Shown here: one piece after another, positions 27,087-36,034 of the stretch
Position numbering within the stretch: the first letter of the stretch is position 1
Layout of the letters: every line of letters starts with the position of its first letter
Source of the DNA: Prevotella melaninogenica
GTDB lineage: Bacteria; Bacteroidota; Bacteroidia; Bacteroidales; Bacteroidaceae
DNA length: 64,000 nt
Assembly (NCBI RefSeq): GCF_018127965.1
Contig: NZ_CP072350.1
Coordinates: 310,001 to 374,000, forward strand
Reading direction: 5' to 3'
Notes under the pieces: model-generated
Seen by the model: the letters and a program-made list of their open reading frames with translations, nothing else
Databases searched by the model: none
Told to the model about the DNA's origin: nothing
Position numbers and translations under genes: made by a program

Positions 27087-30000
27087 TTAGAATTTCAGCT
27101 TCACGTTGAAACCAAGTGTACGAAGGCTTGGCTGCATGAGGTAGTCGAAGCCCTGATAGTAGGTACCTGTTGATGCTGTTGCCTCTGGATCGAATGGTGC
27201 CTTGTTGTAAAGCATGAGGAGGTTATTAGCTGTCAAACCGAGTGTCAGCTCCATACCGCCCAACATTCGACGTGGGAAGGTGTAAGCGAGGTGTGCCTCT
27301 TGGATACGTGCGTTGGTTGCACTGTAGATATACTCTGACCAAATTGGGTTCTCACCACCTACTACAGCATAGTATTTCTCAGCTGATACCAAACCATTGT
27401 TTACTGCGATACCGCCCTTGTCGCGTGCATCAGCAGATGCCTTTGATACACCGTAAGCATCCATCAACGCCTGTGTCTGTGACATTACGATACCACCGAA
27501 ACGTGCTGTAACAACGAAACCGAAGTTAAGACCCTTCCAAGAGAAGTCATTAGAGAAACCGATGTTACCCTTTGGAAGTACTGAACCACGATAAGATGGG
27601 TTGGTAAGGTTCACCTGTGATACGTTACCATCCTTGATAGCAATATTGCCTTCTGCGTCGCGCTTGAAGTCGCTGGTCATATAGAGGTCGCCCATAGTAC
27701 CGCCCTTCTTAAGGATGATGTTAGCACCATTCAAACCACCTTGGTTGATAACCTCGTTAGGATCATTGAGCAACTCAACAATCTTGTTGCGGTTAGCACT
27801 GTAAGTGAAGCTGCTGCTCCATGCGAAATCGCCCCAACTGTGGTTGTAACCTAATGAGAGCTCAATACCACGGTTTCTTACGTTACCAGTCTGTACATAC
27901 TCAGAAGAGAATCCCTGGCTACCTGTGATAGGACGAAGGAAGGTCTGGTTGCGGGTGTTAGACTGATAAACTGTAACATCCAAAGTAAGTGCATTATTGA
28001 AGAAACGAGATGTCAAACCTGCCTCCCAAGAGTTTGTACGCTCTGGACGGAAGTTTGATGGGAACTTATAAGTTACGGTGCTATAAGTACCTGAAGCTGG
28101 GTTATACTGATAACGCCATGGCGAGGTGATGTTTGGAGAGATAGCCGAACCTACTGATGCCCATGAACCACGCACCTTCATGTAGCTAATCCATGATGGG
28201 AGTGTTGCCATCTGAGAGATAACTGCTGACATACCCACTGATGGATAGAAGAAAGATACATTGTCGGTACCGTCCAAAGCTGAGTCCCAATCGTTACGAC
28301 CTGTCACGGTCATAAACAGCATACTGCGCCAGCCCAACTCTACGTTAGCGAAGAGTGAGTTAATCTTATGTGCATGGTCTGTGAAGATTGGACGGTTGTC
28401 AGCGGTTGCTGCACCGTAGTCGATAGCGTTTGGAGTGAACAAGTTAGATGGTGCCTTCAAACCACCTTGGAAACCTGTTACGTTATACTTGTTACGTGTG
28501 AACGAACCACCAAGGTTGGCTGATACAGAGAAGTCGTTCAATGTCTTGTTGATATTGAACATCAAGTCGCCATAGAGTGAACGGTCATTCACCTTGTCAT
28601 AACCATAGAAACCATACTTTGAATGTGCAAAGAGGTTGGTTGTTGAAGCGTAACGCTTGTCTTCCTGCTTTGTACCTGCATCGTCCCAACGCAAACGACC
28701 CACAACGTCCATCCAGTCGAAAATCTTATACTTAAGACTTGCACTGATCATGTAACGGCTGCGGTTGTTTGAACGAACCATACGGTTGGCTACCCAGTAT
28801 GGGTTCTGCATACTCAACGCATCACCGAAGTTCCAGTTCTGAACATTGATACCTCTTGTCACATCGTAAAGCTCGTATGTACGAACAGCGTCGAAGCTCT
28901 CACCACGTGGGAAGAGATAAACAGCGGTCAATGGGTTGAAGTACTGACCCTGAGCTGTCAAGTTCTTATCATGCTCCTTGATGTAGTTGAAGTTGAAGTC
29001 GAAGGTCATCTTGTCGTGCAAGAACGTTGTTGTATTGCGGAATGCAAAGTTATAACGGTCGTAGCTGTTATTAGGAATGATACCCTTTGCATTCGTTGTA
29101 CCTACTGAGATATAGGTCTGGTTCTTGTCCGTACCTGCTGTCAGAGCAACGTTGTTCTGAACGTTCGTACCTGTATTGAAGAAGTTCTTTGGCTCATAGT
29201 TACCATAGACTGATGGAGTCTTTGCACCCCATGACTTCACTTCGCCTGCACGGTTTACATAAGAGTTCTGGAACTCTGGCATGATGAATGGGTTAGCAAA
29301 CTGTGTACTGTTACTTACAGTCACGCTTACCTTACCCTCCTTACCCTTCTTCGTGGTAATCATGATGACACCCTGCGCAGCAGCTGAACCGTAGAGGGCA
29401 GCAGCAGCAGGACCACTGAGAACGCTGATTGACTCGATATCCTCTGGGTTGATATCGGCAATACCTTCTGAACCTGGCTGTGAACTGAACGCACCACCTG
29501 AAATCTCACCCTGACTGGTGTTGTTGATTGGCACACCGTCGATTACATACAAAGCCTGATTGCTACGGGTAATTGACTTAGGACCACGCATCACAACGCG
29601 CGCTGCACCACCCATACCAGCAGAAGAAGCATTGATGTTCACACCGGCTACCTTACCAGAGAGTGAATTCATAAAGTTAGGGTTCTTAACCGTTGTAAGG
29701 TTCTCACCGCCTACCTTCTGAACGTTATAGCTCAACGCCTTCTCTGAACGCTTGATACCCAAAGCGGTTACCACAACTTCCTCAATCTGATGAGCCTCAG
29801 CCTTCAAAGTGATGTTCAATGGTGCATCACCACTTACCTTCACCTCCTCAGTGTTCATACCGATATAGCTGACAATAAGCGTAGCACCCTTATGGGTCAT
29901 AATCTCAAACTTACCATCGAGGTCGGTGGTCGTACCATGCTGCGAATCCTTTACGCGGATAGTAGCACCGATAACTGGGTCGCCAGCATTGTCTACGATA

Positions 30001-30188
30001 GTTCCGGTAACTTTTACGTCACCACTTGATTGCTGTGTTCCCAATACCTTTGCGGTATTTACCTTAGTTGCAGCAACGACAACGTTCTTGCCAAAGTTGT
30101 CAGCCGAAGTGACATGACTGCTGGCAAAAGCGGTCAAAGAGCAGCAAGATAGGAAAACACTTACTGGTAGAATCTTTCCTTTTCTCAT
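27087..30188 (-). CDS. SusC-type TonB-dependent transporter (locus 2)
   Basis: 1,033 residues. After the signal peptide there is a carboxypeptidase-regulatory-like domain (VTGTIVDNAGDPVIGATIRV; DLDGKFEI) at about 58-135, then the TonB-box/plug region (IEEVVVTALGIKRSEKAL; VLSGPAAAALYGSAAAQGVI) and a barrel ending LGFNVKLKF. No STN domain. It is the first gene of the five-gene operon and is preceded by a leader of about 300 bases full of GGACCTA-type repeats. It shares its overall plan with the SusC of locus 1 but is clearly diverged, consistent with a different oligosaccharide. Confidence 0.95.
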   Translation of the reverse strand: MRKGKILPVSVFLSCCSLTAFASSHVTSADNFGKNVVVAATKVNTAKVLGTQQSSGDVKVTGTIVDNAGDPVIGATIRVKDSQHGTTTDLDGKFEIMTHKGATLIVSYIGMNTEEVKVSGDAPLNITLKAEAHQIEEVVVTALGIKRSEKALSYNVQKVGGENLTTVKNPNFMNSLSGKVAGVNINASSAGMGGAARVVMRGPKSITRSNQALYVIDGVPINNTSQGEISGGAFSSQPGSEGIADINPEDIESISVLSGPAAAALYGSAAAQGVIMITTKKGKEGKVSVTVSNSTQFANPFIMPEFQNSYVNRAGEVKSWGAKTPSVYGNYEPKNFFNTGTNVQNNVALTAGTDKNQTYISVGTTNAKGIIPNNSYDRYNFAFRNTTTFLHDKMTFDFNFNYIKEHDKNLTAQGQYFNPLTAVYLFPRGESFDAVRTYELYDVTRGINVQNWNFGDALSMQNPYWVANRMVRSNNRSRYMISASLKYKIFDWMDVVGRLRWDDAGTKQEDKRYASTTNLFAHSKYGFYGYDKVNDRSLYGDLMFNINKTLNDFSVSANLGGSFTRNKYNVTGFQGGLKAPSNLFTPNAIDYGAATADNRPIFTDHAHKINSLFANVELGWRSMLFMTVTGRNDWDSALDGTDNVSFFYPSVGMSAVISQMATLPSWISYMKVRGSWASVGSAISPNITSPWRYQYNPASGTYSTVTYKFPSNFRPERTNSWEAGLTSRFFNNALTLDVTVYQSNTRNQTFLRPITGSQGFSSEYVQTGNVRNRGIELSLGYNHSWGDFAWSSSFTYSANRNKIVELLNDPNEVINQGGLNGANIILKKGGTMGDLYMTSDFKRDAEGNIAIKDGNVSQVNLTNPSYRGSVLPKGNIGFSNDFSWKGLNFGFVVTARFGGIVMSQTQALMDAYGVSKASADARDKGGIAVNNGLVSAEKYYAVVGGENPIWSEYIYSATNARIQEAHLAYTFPRRMLGGMELTLGLTANNLLMLYNKAPFDPEATASTGTYYQGFDYLMQPSLRTLGFNVKLKF

Positions 30189-30224
30189 TAGTTATTTTAT
30201 ATTTGATAATAATCTTATTCTGAC

Positions 30225-30445
30225 TTAGGTCTGCCCAAAAACAGATGTGGGGCTGCCTTAATATATTAATAGGTGTATCCCTGTATGATAATGTAGGTCC
30301 ATCCTATTAAGAGGTAGGTCCCTATATTGAATAGCCGTGTCCTATCTGTAATGTAGGTCCACCTCGCCTTGATTCGGCATATCAAACCTAAAATATAGGT
30401 CTGCCTCATCTTGATTTAGGATGTCCCTATATTAAATAGGTGTCC
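30225..30445 (-). repeat. Repeat array in the leader of glycan locus 2
   Basis: Short degenerate units centred on ATGTAGGTCC (plus strand) recur: exact ATGTAGGTCC at 30291-30300 and 30351-30360 (period 60), variants TAGGTCTGCC at about 30227 and 30396, GTAGGTCCCTATATT at about 30314, and GTCCCTATATT at 30423. On the coding strand the unit reads GGACCTACAT. The array lies between the predicted -7 box and the SusC start, so it would be part of the 5' leader mRNA. Confidence 0.7.
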
Positions 30446-31496
30446 AAAAGTTATCCATGATTTCTCACGTTCCCATCCGTTTTTTTGTAGGTTCTTAATA
30501 CAAAGATAACATATTATACGCAAACAATACTTATCATATATCAAGTATTTAACAAAAATAAACACAAAAAGACTGCTTTTTACAGAATTCATAATTGATA
30601 ATTCAGAATTCATAATTATGATTACTACTGTTAGCTGTAGTTTATCGCTGCAAGTAACTTGTCCGCTTGTCCACTTGTTACCATGTCTTCCTTACAAGCA
30701 ACTTGTTCACTTGTCTACTCGTTAACTCGTCTACTTGTTAACTTGTCAACCTGTCAACTCGTCAACTACAAAAATAATTCGTGTCATTCGAGAAATTCGT
30801 AGTTCAAAGTTCAAAGTATTTTAATTTTAAAGAACCATATTTATCCGTTAGGCACTCCCCTCCTTTGGAGGGGTTGGGGGAGGTTTTCTTTACATTTCGA
30901 TTGTGGAAAAGTAAGTGAAAGGGGGTTAAAAACAAGTTATTTCTGCACCCTTGTAAGTCTTTTGCTATCAGGTAGTTGCAAAAATAGATTTCAAAAGGTG
31001 CTTAATAAGACTTCAAAAGGGCGTTAATAAGCGTCTTAAAGGGCACCTTTTGCAAACCAAAAAGCCGTTAATTCGGACGCAATTTGTGCCCTTATAATTT
31101 ACTAACAGTGAAAAACTTTGACAGACAGAATGAGATGAGACTACGAATGACACAAATTGCACGAAGACAGAATGACACAGAGACATATACTTCAATGACA
31201 TATTTTAGAACGAAGACAGAATCGACAAAACTACGAATTACGCGAATGACACGAATCATTATCGCAAACATTATTCGAGAGATTCGTGCAATTCGTAGTG
31301 CATATCATAAAGTTCAATGTTCAAAGCTCAATGTTCAAAGTTCAAAGTATAAGGATTCGTAGTTTTTATAGATGAACTCTTAACTTTTAATGCGCCTCAC
31401 CTATCTTGTTCCTCCGAATCAAATTAGTGGTCATTTCGTTAGTTTTATTTAATGAAAAAATTTTTGGTATTGAACATATACTGCACTTTAGGGTTT
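30446..31496. repeat. Composite repeat region (R3, R2, R4, R1 copies)
   Basis: About 1 kb without a gene. In order: an R3 element (30590-30772, ATAATTATGATTACTACTG then many TTGTCAACTCGTC-type words), R2 (30772-30803), R4 (30850-30886, CTCCTTTGGAGGGG type), a reversed R1 (30990-31067), and an inverted R2 pair (31230-31303). Runs of CAAAGTTCAA also occur. Short frames here are repeat-derived. Confidence 0.7.
30501..30508 (-). promoter_or_regulatory. Probable -7 promoter box for glycan locus 2
   Basis: On the minus strand this reads TATCTTTG, the best form of the Bacteroidota -7 box. A TTG lies upstream at a shorter than ideal distance (about 16 bases). If used, transcription starts near 30494 and the leader is about 305 bases. 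Confidence 0.5.
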
Positions 31497-31666
31497 TACC
31501 TTTGCAGCAACCTCACGAAACAGTCTTCTCCCCAGTAGGCTGTTTCTATAGGGGTACAATGCGAATGCCACCCGACGACTTCTCCTACTGACCTACACTG
31601 CGTCACGAATAAAGAAGGTGGTAGATGATTAAAACCATTATTCTATAACAAAAAACACTAAGAACA
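31497..31666 (+). promoter_or_regulatory. Leader of the small conserved gene: -7 box and hairpin
   Basis: TACCTTTG at 31497-31504 matches the -7 box; the -33 element is poorly spaced. The leader then has a hairpin with GAAACAG and CTGTTTC arms (about 31517-31547), a short open frame with a Shine-Dalgarno-like AGGGG, and about 75 bases before the gene. Confidence 0.5.
31559..31591 (+). CDS. Possible leader peptide MRMPPDDFSY
   Basis: A 10-codon frame with ATG at 31559, five bases after AGGGG, ends at a TGA. It has two Pro and two Asp codons in a row, which can slow ribosomes. It lies in the leader of the next gene after a stable hairpin, so translation-coupled control is possible. Nothing proves that it is translated. 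Confidence 0.35.
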   Translation: MRMPPDDFSY

Positions 31667-32143
31667 ATGATGAAGAAAGTTAATATAGTAATGAAGGCTG
31701 CCCACCTCTGGACTCAAGAGGAGGAAGACCGACTGACGACAAGGATTGTTGATAACTTCTGTGACTTAATCAATAGAAGCGAGGAGGAAGGATTGTATTG
31801 GACTGGCTTGAAGTGTGACCTCATCGACTTGGCTCACATGGTTTGGGAGACAGGGCGACTGATGGATAAATGTGGTCGTCCAATGGACTTCCAAACCATC
31901 GTACATCATATCTGTAGGGTGCTTCATGTGCGCGAACCTTGTAACCCCTCATCGGTTATCTCATCAGTCCGTGCCCGAAAGAATGTAAGGGTTGGTCCGC
32001 TCCGCGAACGCTACTTGCAACTGATTAGTAAGGCAAATATACAGGACCCGATGAGGTTGGAGATAAGGAAAAGAAAAGCCTCACCCCCTACCCCCTCTCC
32101 TACAGAGAGGGGGAGTGCAGGCAACAGTTCGCTGGGGGGATAA
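31667..32143 (+). CDS. Small conserved Bacteroidota protein of unknown function
   Basis: 158 residues, mostly helical and charged, without signal peptide or membrane segment. It contains HLWTQEEEDRLTTRIVDNF near the start, YWTGLKCDLIDLAHMVWETG in the middle and the basic stretch VRARKNVRVGPLRERYLQLI near the end. I recognise this as a recurring Bacteroidota pattern but cannot name a function; the opening loosely recalls Myb/SANT-like helices. The last 22 residues (from about KASPPTPSPTERGS) are encoded by an R4 repeat and are unlikely to belong to the fold. Two ATGs are adjacent at the start. The leader contains a possible attenuating peptide. Confidence 0.75.
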   Translation: MMKKVNIVMKAAHLWTQEEEDRLTTRIVDNFCDLINRSEEEGLYWTGLKCDLIDLAHMVWETGRLMDKCGRPMDFQTIVHHICRVLHVREPCNPSSVISSVRARKNVRVGPLRERYLQLISKANIQDPMRLEIRKRKASPPTPSPTERGSAGNSSLGG

Positions 32144-32151
32144 TAAAAAGG

Positions 32152-32297
32152 CATCCAAAAGATGAAAGGATAAAATAAAACGATTATATAATAAGGCACA
32201 TGGAGGGAAAGGAGGGAAAGGAGATAAAGGTTATATCACGGACATCCGAAAGATGAAAGGATAAAATAAAACGATTATATAATAAGGCACATGGAGG
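32152..32297 (+). repeat. 55-bp near-perfect direct repeat
   Basis: Two copies at 32152-32206 and 32243-32297 differ at one base (CATCCAAAAG versus CATCCGAAAG) and are 91 bp apart start to start. They look like a recent tandem duplication. Confidence 0.85.
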
Positions 32298-32382
32298 AAC
32301 GGAGGTAAAGGTTATGTGTCTTTAAATAAAAATTCCCGTTAGCTCCGTGTCTCTGTGTCTCTGTGTGACATTACGTCAACGT

Positions 32383-32461
32383 CTTAAACTCAAATCGGTC
32401 ATTAGACCACAATATATTACTATAGTATGATATTGTTTCCTAATGACCGATTTGGGTTAAG
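32383..32461. repeat. Large palindrome, possible miniature element
   Basis: Left arm 32383-32405 and right arm 32440-32461 match over AAATCGGTCATTAG and continue to CTTAA with one indel. The 34-base loop contains the perfect palindrome TACTATAGTA. No coding content. Confidence 0.75.
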
Positions 32462-32599
32462 ATAAAGCGATACCCTTATCACTTTAAAAAACTAAAGAAC
32501 AAAACTACTCATCCTCCTCCAGCGAACTGTATCCTGCACTCCCCCTCTCTGCAGGAGAGGGGGCTGGGGGGTGAGGCTTTATTAGGGGTATCTCGCTAT

Positions 32600-35500
32600 C
32601 TACTCCCCTCTCCCTTCGGAGAGGGGTTGGGGGTGAGGCTGTACATGCCCTGTCCTCTTCAACACCCCCCATGTCTGCAGTTCACCCTTTATCGCCTTGA
32701 GGTAACTCTTAAAGAGGACGTAATACATTATCCAACGATAGAAGAAACGTTGAGGGATAACCCACAGAAGAACCCACAGACGCTCTCCCTCGAAGATATA
32801 AGCCATGATAGACACACTGGCATCGATGACAAGGAAGATGAGGTAATAGAAGAATATCTGAAGGGCATTACCCGTAAAGAGTCCGATGAGCATCAGCACG
32901 TCAGCCAATGGTGAGAAGGTTGGGATGATATACTGGAAGATAAGCATATTAGGCATAGCCCATAGACCAAAACCTTTCTTTGAAGGTGCGAAGAGAGAGG
33001 AACGATGCTTCCAGAAGGCTTGCATGACACCAAAGCACCAACGGATACGTTGCTTCACAAACTGGCGGAGTGTCTCTGGCGCTTCGGTCAATGCCACAGC
33101 ATAATTCTCATTCTCGATGATATATCCATATTCATTGATACTCATCGTCAGGTCGCAGTCTTCTGCTAAGGTATCGGTTGTAAAGCCTCCCACGGCTTCA
33201 ATCACTTCCTTGCGGAAGGCACCGATAGCTCCAGGCACAACGGTGATAGCATTGATATTAGAGTAAGCCATACGGTCGAAGTTCTGACTACTCGTATATT
33301 CAATCGCCTGCCAGTAGGTAAGCATATTCCGTTGGTTACCCACCTTCACATTACCAGCCACCGCACCGACGCGCTTCTCTGTGTCAGCGATGAAGTGTTT
33401 CATCAATCTACTTACCGCATCATTCTTCAACTGGGTGTCGGCATCAATACAAACGACATACTCTGAACGGCAGGCAGCAATACCATAGTTGAGGGCTGAA
33501 GCCTTTCCACCATTCTTCTTCGCAAGTACCGTAACCGTATCATCATTGTCGAAAGCCTCATGTACACGTTCGAGTGTATGGTCCTTACTACCATCATCAA
33601 CGAAGTAGATATGCAGGTTAGGATAGTCTTGTTGCTTAAGCGTGGTGATGGTACGCACGATGTTTACTTCCTCGTTATAACCCGGTACGATGATAGAAAC
33701 TGACGGTGCCGTGGCAGCATCAATAGGAGCATAATTACGTCGGTTCTCTGCCCGCTTCTCCCTTATCATCAGCACATACATAAATATCAGGCGCATCATT
33801 CCCAAGGCAAGGAAGACAAGGAAAAGAGCTGTGAGGAAGTCTGAGACATGATAGATCATCTCTGCTAACCAGAGGTTGGTCTGCATCGCATAGTATGCCT
33901 TACCTTTATTAATCTCTGGCATTAGTGTTTGCTTACCCATACCCAAGTATTGTTCGAGGGAGATAAACTGATAACCCTCATGCTGCAAGGTCTCTATGAT
34001 ACGTGGGAGCGCATCAAGGGTAGGCTTTCGAGAACTACCACCCGCATCGTGCAACAAGATGATATGTCCGTCTTCATGGTGTACACCATCAATGACACGC
34101 TGATAGATTTGGTCGGCTGTAACGTTAGGCTGCCAGTCGTTAGGGTCGATAGCCTCTCCCACAAAGAGGTAATTCCTACGACTTGCCACAATCATTGGCC
34201 ATATTTCTTCATGTTCCGTTGGGTCGGCATCGGCATTATAAGGCGCACGGAAGAGGATCGTACTATGTCCTGTCACACTCTCTATCAACATTCTTGTCAA
34301 CTTCAACTCTGCATAAGAACGGCGGTCGGAGTTCTCAATCATGTTATGGTGGGTGAAGGTATGGTTACCAATGGTGTGTCCATCATCATATACTTGCTTT
34401 ACCAATGGCAGATTCTTCTCCATCTGCAGTCCCACCATGAAGAACGCTGCAGGGACATTATACTTCTTCAGCGTACTTAATACGGTAGGGGTCCAACGGC
34501 TATCGGGTCCGTCATCAAAGGTAATTACAAGCTGTTTGTCCTTACATTTGCCTAATCGTTGGATGGTGTAAGTAGAAGGTAGGGCGCGATAATATTCCTC
34601 AGAGATAAGGCGATTGTCCTTATCAATCCTTATCGAAATGTCTCCAGGATGAGGTTCTGTTGTCACTTCGAGCACTTCACCAGAGCCAACAAAGTTGACA
34701 TCATCGGTTCCGTTGAGTTGCATCAGCTTCGCAACAGACATCCTTGCCACATTCTCCCATGACATATCTTTGCCATAGAAACGCCAGATACGCTTGTCTT
34801 CAGTTCCCAAACGCCATAAGCCAAAACCTGCAAGATGATACTCTGCACCAAAGCGCATGATGTTAAAGGTCGTGGCAGCATCGGTGAAGAACACATGATG
34901 AATCTTTCCATCGTCGGTGTTCTGATAAGAGAAGTTCACGTTATAGGTGTCATCATCAAACTTTACCTTTGCATCTGCATCTTGTGCAATAGCCATTGTC
35001 TGGTCGAATGACACGGTCGTACCGCCTTCTCCGTTTGCCCAATCATATCCATAGGTAGCCATACCGAGGACTATCTTATCATTCGGAACATTCTTTGCAG
35101 CCCAGTCAGTAGCCTTTTCTACCCATCGCTGCGAACTAACCGCTCCCGGCTGACTCTCAATGTTATGTTCATCATAAGCCATGAGGAAGAGATAGTCGTT
35201 ATACTTCGCCAGCTCCTGCATGTTATAATCCTCATTGAAAGGGGCTACGGCTTGTGTTACATAAAGCCCATTCGCATGGAAAACACGTGAGAAGTCTTTG
35301 AGCAATTCGACAAGAAGGTCGTTGTCTTGAATATTAAGTTCCTCTAAGTCGAGGTTGATTCCTGCAAAACCATAGTGCCGACACGTCCTAACCATCTCGT
35401 TGATGAGTGCCATACGCTTCTTCTCGTCACGCATGATACGCCCTATCGCCTCTGGATGGAAGTCGGAGTTGTAGTTATTGGTGAGCATAGGAAGCACTGG

Positions 35501-36034
35501 AATACCTGTTCGACGCATCAACCGCAGTGCTTGCTTATCAATCCGATACTCCACCTTGTCGGTCTTAGGATTGATAAAAAACCACTCTGGCAGAACCATA
35601 TTCAAATGCTTGATATTGTTCTTCAGGGAGATATAAGCGTGTTTATCCCAGTTTACATACCATGCCGAACGCACTCCTATTCGTGGATCGTCCCACTCAC
35701 GGAAGTATTTCTGTGTCAGACTATCTGCCTTTCCAATAAATCGTTGTTTCTTAATCGTAGCCTTCGCATAGTTATTGTGCATCTTCTTCTCCTTGAAGAA
35801 GTCGCGGAACGACTTATAAAGCTTTGCCGTCTTGTTATCCTTCGTATAAGGCGATACCGCTGTTACTGCATTCCGATAGTCGTGACGGAAAGGCATCTGA
35901 GGACTTCCTTCCAAGGCAAACATTGCCAAGAAAACGATTCCTAACAATGAGAGAATCGTAAGAACGACGCGTAAGGTCCACTTAAAATAACTCCAGCGCT
36001 GACGGGAGTCTGTCTGAAAAACTTGCTTGCTCAT
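32600..36034 (-). CDS. GH18-like / NodB deacetylase / GT2 fusion membrane protein
   Basis: About 1,144 residues from ATG at 36034; the longer frame to 36061 would need a TTG start. Order: cytoplasmic tail, one membrane segment (about 20-42), GH18-like domain (about 110-420) with FAGINLDLEE, NodB polysaccharide deacetylase with TFDDGPD (505-511) and HTIGNHTFTH (553-562), a membrane segment, then a family-2 glycosyltransferase with VPGYNEE, CIDADT, AEDCD and QRIRW, and membrane helices at the end. Such three-in-one proteins suggest synthesis, deacetylation and trimming of a GlcNAc-type exopolysaccharide. In the GH18 motif two acidic positions are Ala and Asn, with the last Asp and Glu kept. The last 12 residues (HPQPLSEGRGE) come from an R4 repeat. 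The gene stands alone. Confidence 0.87.
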   Translation of the reverse strand: MSKQVFQTDSRQRWSYFKWTLRVVLTILSLLGIVFLAMFALEGSPQMPFRHDYRNAVTAVSPYTKDNKTAKLYKSFRDFFKEKKMHNNYAKATIKKQRFIGKADSLTQKYFREWDDPRIGVRSAWYVNWDKHAYISLKNNIKHLNMVLPEWFFINPKTDKVEYRIDKQALRLMRRTGIPVLPMLTNNYNSDFHPEAIGRIMRDEKKRMALINEMVRTCRHYGFAGINLDLEELNIQDNDLLVELLKDFSRVFHANGLYVTQAVAPFNEDYNMQELAKYNDYLFLMAYDEHNIESQPGAVSSQRWVEKATDWAAKNVPNDKIVLGMATYGYDWANGEGGTTVSFDQTMAIAQDADAKVKFDDDTYNVNFSYQNTDDGKIHHVFFTDAATTFNIMRFGAEYHLAGFGLWRLGTEDKRIWRFYGKDMSWENVARMSVAKLMQLNGTDDVNFVGSGEVLEVTTEPHPGDISIRIDKDNRLISEEYYRALPSTYTIQRLGKCKDKQLVITFDDGPDSRWTPTVLSTLKKYNVPAAFFMVGLQMEKNLPLVKQVYDDGHTIGNHTFTHHNMIENSDRRSYAELKLTRMLIESVTGHSTILFRAPYNADADPTEHEEIWPMIVASRRNYLFVGEAIDPNDWQPNVTADQIYQRVIDGVHHEDGHIILLHDAGGSSRKPTLDALPRIIETLQHEGYQFISLEQYLGMGKQTLMPEINKGKAYYAMQTNLWLAEMIYHVSDFLTALFLVFLALGMMRLIFMYVLMIREKRAENRRNYAPIDAATAPSVSIIVPGYNEEVNIVRTITTLKQQDYPNLHIYFVDDGSKDHTLERVHEAFDNDDTVTVLAKKNGGKASALNYGIAACRSEYVVCIDADTQLKNDAVSRLMKHFIADTEKRVGAVAGNVKVGNQRNMLTYWQAIEYTSSQNFDRMAYSNINAITVVPGAIGAFRKEVIEAVGGFTTDTLAEDCDLTMSINEYGYIIENENYAVALTEAPETLRQFVKQRIRWCFGVMQAFWKHRSSLFAPSKKGFGLWAMPNMLIFQYIIPTFSPLADVLMLIGLFTGNALQIFFYYLIFLVIDASVSIMAYIFEGERLWVLLWVIPQRFFYRWIMYYVLFKSYLKAIKGELQTWGVLKRTGHVQPHPQPLSEGRGE

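Larger units (their letters stand above)
32144..32599. other. Intergenic region with direct repeat, large palindrome and R4 copy
   Basis: 456 bp without a gene. It includes a 55-bp direct repeat (32152-32206 and 32243-32297), a long palindrome (32383-32461), and an R4 copy from about 32538 that runs into the end of the next gene. No promoter pair is clear. Confidence 0.65.

Noticed and set aside
30225-30445. CRISPR-like array
   Set aside because: Units are short, degenerate and unevenly spaced, without constant repeats or unique spacers, and no cas genes are in the window.
33929-34480. 183-residue plus-strand frame (also 35375-35944)
   Set aside because: Both lie antisense within the GH18-CE4-GT2 gene and have no protein-like composition.
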